Below are positions 60,001-64,000 of a DNA stretch of 64,000 nucleotides, piece by piece (position 1 is the stretch's first letter; each line of letters starts with the position of its first letter). The notes under the pieces are model-generated. The model ran no database searches. It saw nothing but the letters and a program-made list of their open reading frames with translations, and was not told the DNA's origin. This DNA comes from Struthidea cinerea (Eukaryota > Chordata > Aves > Passeriformes > Corcoracidae), in contig VZTI01001134.1 in the NCBI GenBank assembly GCA_013397865.1, positions 87,581 through 151,580 on the forward strand, in the 5' to 3' direction. The translations under genes and the position numbers were made by a program.

Positions 60001-62666
60001 GTCCTGGAGAAAGCAGAAAGGTTTGCATTAAGGCACTTCAGAAAAGAGAGAACAAAAGGCACCAGTTTGAAAAGGAAAAAGCATATTCAGTATGTGATTT
60101 TCTGAGAAGAAACTTGCTACTATTAATAAATTCATCTTCAGAGATTGCTGAATGTCATAACCACTTTAGAGATATGGAAAAGGGGTGTGGATGGTTGTTG
60201 AAAAGATCACAGAAAGAAAGACAAAGCTGGGGTTAGTCCTTGGGAATGCTTACTTGGTCCTGGTTTTAAGCCACAAGACCACACACACACACACGAAGAG
60301 TTTTCTTTTCCTTTTGGCATTTTGGGGAACACGCTGCTGTGCCTTTGCTAGTGTGCAATTCCCAAACCTGGGCTGATGGCAGCCTGCTCGGGTATAGCTC
60401 AAAAAAGAGGAGAAGCCAGCTCAGAGCCCCAGTGCTGCTGGAGATTACAGGGTGGGTTCAGGCATGCCTGATTTTGGATATTGGCTTCAGACCCCTCAGG
60501 ATGAATTTTCAAGAGTGCTGAGTAATTGTCATTATGGATAAGTCAGCATAAACCAAAGTGGTCAGGCTCCTTGGGAAGAAAATTGTGGTGAGCTCCCCAA
60601 ATTTTAAGACAACAGAATATTCTGAAAATAAGTTTCTTCAGCTAATTTGAAGACAGACATTCAGAAATGGAGGCTACAGCATTTACTAGAAGCACGCCAT
60701 TCAGCGCCAAAGACAGACTTTAGCAATACACTTGTGTATCTTTGTTCCAATTTAAAAAAACCTGAGAGTTTGCTCTGAAACTTCAGAGGAAGAAAATTCC
60801 TATCTGAAGTGTACCCTTCTATTAAAAAATTCCAAAAGAAAATGAAAAAAAAAATCTGTTTACCATCCTAAACTACAAACCACTCACACAGATGTGGCCT
60901 CCTGCTCTCTGGACGTTTTCCAGGGGCCTCTGTCACTGTATGCGCAGAGAGCAGACCCCTCTTTCCTCTTAATTTGATGAATTTATTCCTCAGTTAAGTC
61001 TAAGGCTGATTTAAAATAACAGCATCTAACCCAACATGCAGCCTGCAGTTTAATCCAAACTGTATCTTTTCACTCACCTTGAGAAGAAGCTGGTATTTAG
61101 TTATTCTTTGAATGGGTTTAATCAGAAAGTCACTGATGGTCAGCCGTTGGCTTATTTCCTGCTGAACCTCCTAAAAAATGAGGATTAAAAACAATTGCAA
61201 ACAATCACAGAGTAAGACAGACAACACGATAAAACGTCTCAGCAGAGACTTATTTCCACAGAAAGTTGGTCTGCTCTTAATCTTTTGTTTGCAAGAGGGA
61301 ATTTCTGAGGATTTAAAAATCTGGCATATCCTATTTAGGCAAGGCCTGGGTAAAGGTCGCGGCCGAGCTGAAGGCACTGGAAAGCACAGGATCCCTCCCG
61401 CTCCGCGCTGACCGAGCAGCCCTGCACGGTCTGAGGGTCACTCTGTCCACTGCGGCGGGGACCAGCCCCCAAGTGAGTCCTGCAGAGCTGGCCTCCTGCC
61501 CTGGGGTGAAAGGAAATGTCTTTCCCTTGTTAAACAAGATTCTTTTACTTTGCTATCGAAATGTGTCTGGGCCCAAAGCCTTCTTGAAACAAAGTTACTG
61601 GGGATTTATGAGAGGCACCACCCAGCTCCCACAGCTTTTACCTCCCCTGTTGTTCGTACGCTCCTGATTTAAAAGTCTTATTTGGGACAGAAATGAGTGC
61701 ATTTGTGGTACTCTGAGGGCCACACACAGTTAGTAGTGAATTAAATATTTATTACAAATGAACAGTATGAGAATTTGGAAGCAATTAAATAATAACACTT
61801 TCTGGGTATGGCAGAGACCTCAGCAGCACACGCAGTATCAAAATCTTCAGGAGTTTGTTTTAGGCAAGCCCCACAGGTTACAGAACAGTCTCCTTGACCT
61901 GGACTCACAGCTGTAAGCAGCAGTAATGTAAAATGAGCCGTGCTTACCTCAAAGTACGTTTCATACTCAGCTACTATGTACTCAGACCGGGGCTTGTTTT
62001 GGCAATACACCACATACATGTGCAATCGCCGCTCCTGTGAAGGCAAGAGGCACAGCAGCCACGTGAGATATTGGCCACCCTTCTGTTATTAACAGGTGGC
62101 AGAAAGTTGCTATGATGTTCTGCTTGGTCTTCCTTAGTTTTGGTTTAACCAAAGATTTAGTTCTCTAAAGCAGGAAAGAAAGTCAGTAACTGGTTCTGTT
62201 CTCCACAGCTGCACTTAGGCGAGGGGAGCTTTCTGGGTTGTGGCCAGTGAGAGATGTTATACCCACACTGACAGGTCTGAAATTTCCTCTAGAGTTATAC
62301 TCTGGCTGATATCACGTGAACATGTAAATTGTAGCACCTGCCATAACTGTATTTTGGCAGATGTCCTTGGCCACATCAATTCTGCCCCCCAAGTAAGCTG
62401 TCTGCAAGAAGACAATGATTAATGCTTTAGTGCAATCCAGCTGCCCACTGAAAATGTGTAACTATAGGGATACTTTATGTTTAAATTCAGTTTAGACACG
62501 CAAAAGCATCGAGTCAACACAAACAGGTGTTTTTGAAAAGGAGCCATCACACCCTAAAAGACAATTGTACTAGATAGGAAACAAAATAAAACTTACATGC
62601 TTAATAAAAAGCTGTGCTAAACGGTCAGGCTCTTGAAGACATTTTTCCAGTTCAGCCAGGAAAAAG
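23539..62666 (-). CDS. KALRN: Kalirin RhoGEF kinase, 3' 20 coding exons (partial at its 5' end)
   Basis: Kalirin is a neuronal multidomain Rho guanine-exchange factor that shapes the actin cytoskeleton and dendritic spines. The window holds the Kalirin-12 type C-terminus. Twenty exons sum to 2992 bases: one base finishing a codon, then 996 codons and a TAG. All junctions are GT-AG and keep phase. Counting from the first full codon: residues 1-130 end the second DH domain (RhoA-directed in this family), 130-245 are the second PH, 335-400 SH3, 480-577 Ig, 580-675 FN3, 690-945 kinase, ending RMNPGT. Kinase motifs are GRGRFSIV, VAVKF, HLDIKPENLL, DLED in place of DFG, and AAPEV. The protein follows human KALRN closely throughout. 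Earlier exons (spectrin repeats, first DH-PH) lie beyond 64000. UMPS follows downstream on the same strand. Confidence 0.97.
24085..26376 (-). other. KALRN: KALRN intron before exon 20
   Basis: A TA/TG microsatellite at 24869-24907 and a G run near 25953. No exon recognised. Confidence 0.6.
24869..24907. repeat. TA-rich microsatellite
   Basis: Alternating TA with one TG interruption. Confidence 0.9.
26377..26515 (-). CDS. KALRN: KALRN window exon 19: kinase hinge to catalytic loop
   Basis: 139 bases. MDDGRLLDYLMNHDELMEEK then YLHNCRVAHLDIK, where HLD replaces the usual HRD as in the Trio/Kalirin family. Phase 0 end at the catalytic lysine. Confidence 0.96.
27409..27609 (-). CDS. KALRN: KALRN window exon 18: kinase N-lobe
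   Basis: 201 bases. GRFSIVKKCVHKATRKDVAVK has the glycine loop and the ATP-binding lysine. KKMKKKEQAAHEAALL holds the C-helix glutamate region. Acceptor 'atttcag', donor 'gtaagt'. Confidence 0.96.
27779..27982 (-). CDS. candidate undescribed in-frame cassette exon in the kinase glycine loop
   Basis: Hypothetical. Between exons 17 and 18 lies a 204-base open stretch with a good acceptor ('cttttcttttag') and donor (AGG|GTAAGA). Its phase fits: exon 17 ends AG, this begins T; it ends GG, exon 18 begins G. Its length is 68 codons, so inclusion keeps the frame open and inserts 68 residues between EIG and GRFSIV. The insert is Lys/Cys-rich with CKIGSKLNPGEIVRGYQYG and CSQC. I recognise no domain and recall no human counterpart. 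A chance open stretch with cryptic splice sites is the main alternative. Confidence 0.35.
28734..28812 (-). CDS. KALRN: KALRN window exon 17: FN3-kinase junction
   Basis: 79 bases. SAADGATISWKENFDLAYAE leads into the kinase and stops after ELHEIG plus two bases (AG), inside the glycine-rich loop. Donor 'gtaata'. Confidence 0.95.
28813..29691 (-). other. KALRN: KALRN intron between exons 16 and 17
   Basis: The plus-strand frame 28866-29420 (184 codons) has no domain I recognise. Nothing else seen. Confidence 0.5.
29692..29856 (-). CDS. KALRN: KALRN window exon 16: FN3 second half
   Basis: 165 bases. YQFRVSASNPWGISLPSDP contains the conserved FN3 tyrosine strand. Acceptor 'ccgacag', donor 'gtgagt'. 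Confidence 0.96.
30349..30971 (+). mobile_element. solo LTR in KALRN intron, antisense to the gene
   Basis: 623 bases starting TGTCTTGGGG and ending CCAGCACA, flanked by a perfect 5-base duplication GGTGG (30344-30348 and 30972-30976). AATAAA at 30839-30844 on the plus strand sets the orientation. A 5-base duplication fits ERVL or class I elements. No internal retroviral sequence is present. Confidence 0.9.
32011..32080 (+). repeat. old CR1-like 3' end
   Basis: 'gagaggttggactggatgat' followed by a degraded 'cttctttctgcc' and 'tgtgatctg' resembles a worn CR1-type 3' end. More of an old element may extend upstream to about 31560. Confidence 0.4.
32200..32331 (-). CDS. KALRN: KALRN window exon 15: FN3 first half
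   Basis: 132 bases. PAAPNRPIAQERSCTSVILR and ISGYTVEYREEG are FN3 strands. Donor 'gtaagt'. Confidence 0.96.
32332..33418 (-). other. KALRN: KALRN intron between exons 14 and 15
   Basis: Nothing recognised. Confidence 0.6.
33419..33540 (-). CDS. KALRN: KALRN window exon 14: Ig domain second half
   Basis: 122 bases. LKICNLMPQDSGIYTCVATN has the DxGxYxC motif with the second Ig cysteine. It joins exon 13 across a Cys codon (TG|T). Confidence 0.96.
33541..35674 (-). other. KALRN: KALRN intron between exons 13 and 14
   Basis: Two minus-strand frames of about 180 codons (33898-34446, 34820-35374) have no recognisable domain and no clear splice context. A T run follows 34832. Nothing firm. Confidence 0.5.
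35675..35846 (-). CDS. KALRN: KALRN window exon 13: Ig domain first half
   Basis: 172 bases. APEFLVPLVDITCLLGD, CKVCGRPKPTITWKG: the first Ig cysteine and the core tryptophan of an I-set domain. Confidence 0.96.
35956..36030 (-). repeat. 30-bp-stem hairpin in KALRN intron
   Basis: Arms 35956-35985 and 36001-36030 are reverse complements with one mismatch and a 15-base spacer. Homology stops sharply at both outer ends. It lies between the 28-nt microexon and exon 13, so it is transcribed in the KALRN pre-mRNA. Confidence 0.9.
36292..36319 (-). CDS. KALRN: KALRN window exon 12: 28-nt microexon
   Basis: 28 bases encoding IINPNFIQE plus one base, between acceptor 'tttttcag' and donor 'gtgagt'. 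Human KALRN has ILNPNFIQE at this point. Not a multiple of three, so it must be included for the Ig-FN3-kinase frame to stay open. Confidence 0.94.
36320..45239 (-). other. KALRN: largest KALRN intron in the window
   Basis: 8.9 kb separating exon 11 from the microexon. Homopolymer runs (C near 37538, T near 39246, A near 42090) but no exon or clear repeat family seen. Confidence 0.5.
45240..45299 (-). CDS. KALRN: KALRN window exon 11: acidic hinge
   Basis: 60 bases, exactly 20 codons: ETNSSEESECDDLDPNTSME. Acidic and Ser-rich, phase 0 at both ends, so skipping it would keep the frame. Likely a phosphorylated linker by composition. Confidence 0.95.
45300..46632 (-). other. KALRN: KALRN intron between exons 10 and 11
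   Basis: Contains a GA/CA microsatellite (45985-46046) and an A-rich stretch 46455-46515. Confidence 0.7.
45985..46046. repeat. GA/CA microsatellite
   Basis: AG run passing into CA repeats. Confidence 0.9.
46633..46756 (-). CDS. KALRN: KALRN window exon 10: basic hinge
   Basis: 124 bases. SCSWHTLRMRKRAEKESSGK is a Lys/Arg-rich hinge between SH3 and Ig, closely matching human. Acceptor 'caacag', donor 'gtgagt'. Confidence 0.95.
47746..47766. promoter_or_regulatory. inverted pair of octamer motifs
   Basis: CATGCAAAT, three bases, then ATTTGCATG: a perfect 9-base inverted repeat made of two ATGCAAAT octamers, the classic POU-factor site. Confidence 0.4.
49998..50000 (-). other. KALRN: read-through stop for a Kalirin-9-like end
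   Basis: The bases across the exon 9 donor read AAG TAA in frame, so retaining the intron ends the protein directly after SIK. Kalirin-9 is known to end after this SH3 domain without Ig, FN3 or kinase. Many AATAAA hexamers (minus strand, from 49922) lie just downstream and could end such an mRNA. Confidence 0.6.
50002..50249 (-). CDS. KALRN: KALRN window exon 9: second SH3 domain
   Basis: 248 bases. IKDYYALKEDEICVNQGEVV and AAEGWIPGSILAPL are SH3 hallmarks: the ALYDY-like start, then the conserved Trp and the hydrophobic end. The exon ends with AA before 'gtaagt', so the next codon is AA|G. If this donor is not used, the frame meets TAA at once (49998-50000). Confidence 0.96.
50250..51112 (-). 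other. KALRN: KALRN intron between exons 8 and 9
   Basis: Nothing recognised. Confidence 0.6.
51113..51351 (-). CDS. KALRN: KALRN window exon 8: PH-SH3 linker
   Basis: 239 bases. A Ser/Pro-rich low-structure linker that keeps LQSPIEYQRK and PPLKLSTSNGS from the human protein but otherwise diverges more than the domains. Acceptor 'cttgcag', donor 'gtattg'. Confidence 0.95.
51352..55266 (-). other. KALRN: KALRN intron between exons 7 and 8
   Basis: 3.9 kb, AT-rich. A C run near 54280. No exon or clear repeat seen. Confidence 0.6.
55267..55438 (-). CDS. KALRN: KALRN window exon 7: PH2 second half
   Basis: 172 bases, 57 codons plus one base. AWVQDINQVLDTQRDFLN includes the C-terminal PH helix. 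Donor 'gtacgt'. Confidence 0.96.
55439..58488 (-). other. KALRN: KALRN intron between exons 6 and 7
   Basis: 3 kb with a GC-richer patch near 56730-57030 whose overlapping short frames look like chance. No exon seen. Confidence 0.6.
58489..58674 (-). CDS. KALRN: KALRN window exon 6: PH2 first half
   Basis: 186 bases, 62 codons. RRVFLFEQIVIFSELLRKGS is the central PH sheet. The plus-strand acceptor complement 'ccctgagg' marks the start. Human begins this exon GTLTAQ, here GKLTAQ. Confidence 0.95.
59557..59634 (-). CDS. KALRN: KALRN window exon 5: end of DH2
   Basis: 78 bases, 26 codons. CLVPKRCNDMMNLGRLQGF leads from the DH domain into the PH domain. Confidence 0.96.
59953..60003 (-). CDS. 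KALRN: KALRN window exon 4: DH2 segment
   Basis: Only 51 bases, 17 codons, DFLRYSEKAGLECSEIE, between acceptor 'ctccag' and donor 'gtacat'. Confidence 0.95.
61078..61170 (-). CDS. KALRN: KALRN window exon 3: DH2 core helix
   Basis: 93 bases, 31 codons. LIKPIQRITKYQLLLK is the most conserved DH helix and contacts the Rho GTPase. Phase 0 at both ends. Confidence 0.96.
61948..62034 (-). CDS. KALRN: KALRN window exon 2: DH2 segment
   Basis: 87 bases, 29 codons, with YCQNKPRSEYIVAEYE. Phase 0 at both ends. Donor 'gtaagc'. Confidence 0.96.
62597..62666 (-). CDS. KALRN: KALRN window exon 1: DH2 segment
   Basis: 70 bases. The first base completes an Asp codon, then FFLAELEKCLQEPDRLAQLF. Acceptor 'ctttcag', donor 'gtaagt'. 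Confidence 0.95.
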
Positions 62667-64000
62667 CTGAAAGAAAGGATATGAACACTTCAGAATACTT
62701 CTTTAGGTCATCCCAGCAGCAAACTAGTCAGACAGAACAGTGGCATTTTAGCTCCAGTATTCAATAATAAATGAAAAGGTAAGCTTGACTCCAGCCCTTA
62801 ATGGTGGGGTTTCTAAATAATTAGATGAGAGCTGTGAAATCTGGAGGTCTTGTCTTGCAAACTGTCTGCTCTTCTTCACTGTGGCAGTCGTTTCAATTTT
62901 CAAAAAGTGCTGATCACTATCTAATTGCAGGAGTTGCTTTCCTTCACTGAGAACTCCCAGAGTAAAACTCTCCCATATACCAAAATGCTTGTGAAAACTC
63001 AGCTTATGAAAATTCCAGCTTTACCAGGAGTTCTCAGTTGCATGAGCAGATTTGGAGTACTGGTCAACGTGAAAGAGATTGCACATGTTTCCACCTGAAT
63101 AAACAAATCAACATGTTTCGCTGCTGGACTTATGATATGTTCTGTTTGTCACTGTTTTTAATTTCATAATAAATATACATGTTATTCATGACAGTCACAG
63201 TAATTCATAAACACCATCTCTATCTTGACTTGCAGCTTCAGGGAGGTCATTCATTCTAGCTCAAATGCCCTTATCAAAAATATACTGGGATGCCTAAAAA
63301 TGAGGTGAAAACTTGAGAAACACTGCTAGATTTTTCTGTCTGGTAGGCAAATCCAAACAATCGCCCTGTCCATGATCTTCCTCTTTTTCCTTTCAGGATT
63401 TCAGTCTTAAATGCCTCCATCGATTTGCTACAGTAGCCAGATTTTGTGAGAGGACATGCTTGCAATGGTCTGGTCCCAAGAAATACCAGAACCTCAAAAA
63501 ATGATGCAAATTGGACAGATGTCCCAATTAAAAATCACCATTTCTACCATTAGATACAGCTGCTTCCATAATCCTCTATAAATGCTACATTCGTCTGCAT
63601 TTAAATAGACTTCTTGACCCAGATATCCAGAACTAAAAATAGGGAATCTTTCCATTTGTGTTACAGAAAACTCCTATCCTCACACTTAATCAAGGAATGG
63701 CACTGGTAAAAACACTCCATTCTCTGGTATCAACTCAACATAAGGTGAAGCTTTCTCTGACATTTTTTAGTTTGTGCTCACAAAGTCATCTGTCAGGACA
63801 TAAGGACAGGCTGAGGCCACGAGATAAGCACCTGTGGGACACATGGCAGCAAGGATACTGCGCTTCCTGGGTGAGGGAAATGCCCAGAGCTGAAGGAAGA
63901 TCCAGCCCAATGTCCATTGCTCACATCTACACATACATGCTCAAATTTTGTTAGTTGGAGCTGCAGAGTATTTCTGAGTGGCAGAGTTGAAAAGATGACC
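62667..64000 (-). other. KALRN: KALRN intron upstream of window exon 1
   Basis: I looked on the minus strand for the preceding DH2 exon (human IYDWHK region) and did not find it, so it lies beyond the window. Confidence 0.6.

Larger units (their letters stand above)
58675..62596 (-). other. KALRN: KALRN introns among window exons 1-6
   Basis: Introns 58675-59556, 59635-59952, 60004-61077, 61171-61947 and 62035-62596. A short CA run lies at 60281-60296. Nothing else recognised. Confidence 0.6.

Overview
The window looks like bird nuclear DNA, probably from a songbird. It has CR1 LINE 3' ends, an avian-type ERVL-like provirus, solo LTRs, compact GT-AG introns and a CpG-island promoter. Two protein genes lie head to tail on the minus strand in the vertebrate order KALRN then UMPS. 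The bird call rests on repeat style and intron size; the species is not determined.

Layout from low to high coordinates. Positions 1-472 hold two CR1 3' ends and a TA/TG microsatellite. Positions 553-5541 are a provirus with two LTRs, a primer-binding-like site, an open gag frame of 571 codons, decayed protease, reverse transcriptase and integrase pieces, no visible env, and a polypurine tract touching the 3' LTR. Positions 5542-12050 are gene-poor, with a 53-bp inverted repeat, a second copy of the provirus 3' tract, another CR1 piece and short tandem repeats. Positions 12060-17565 are UMPS, complete in six exons (481 aa), with a CpG island at its 5' end. Positions 17651-18190 hold a 62-bp GC-rich tandem repeat split by a 357-bp solo LTR. 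Positions 18465-62666 are the 3' portion of KALRN: 20 coding exons giving 996 complete codons, plus a long 3' UTR. The KALRN start lies beyond the right edge.

UMPS makes UMP from orotate in the cytosol. The KALRN part encodes the end of the second DH domain, the second PH domain, an SH3, an Ig, an FN3 and a protein kinase domain: the Kalirin-12 type C-terminus. A stop codon formed by intron read-through after the SH3 exon would give a Kalirin-9-like end. The two genes share no pathway; their closeness is conserved synteny.

The items most worth a second look are: a 204-nt phase-matched candidate cassette exon inside the KALRN kinase glycine-loop region (27779-27982); the intact gag in an otherwise broken provirus; the solo LTR whose removal restores the exact 62-bp repeat period upstream of UMPS; a 30-bp-stem hairpin in a KALRN intron; and a second solo LTR with perfect 5-bp flanking duplications. 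All exon limits were read by eye from splice signals and phase. No alignment program or database was used.
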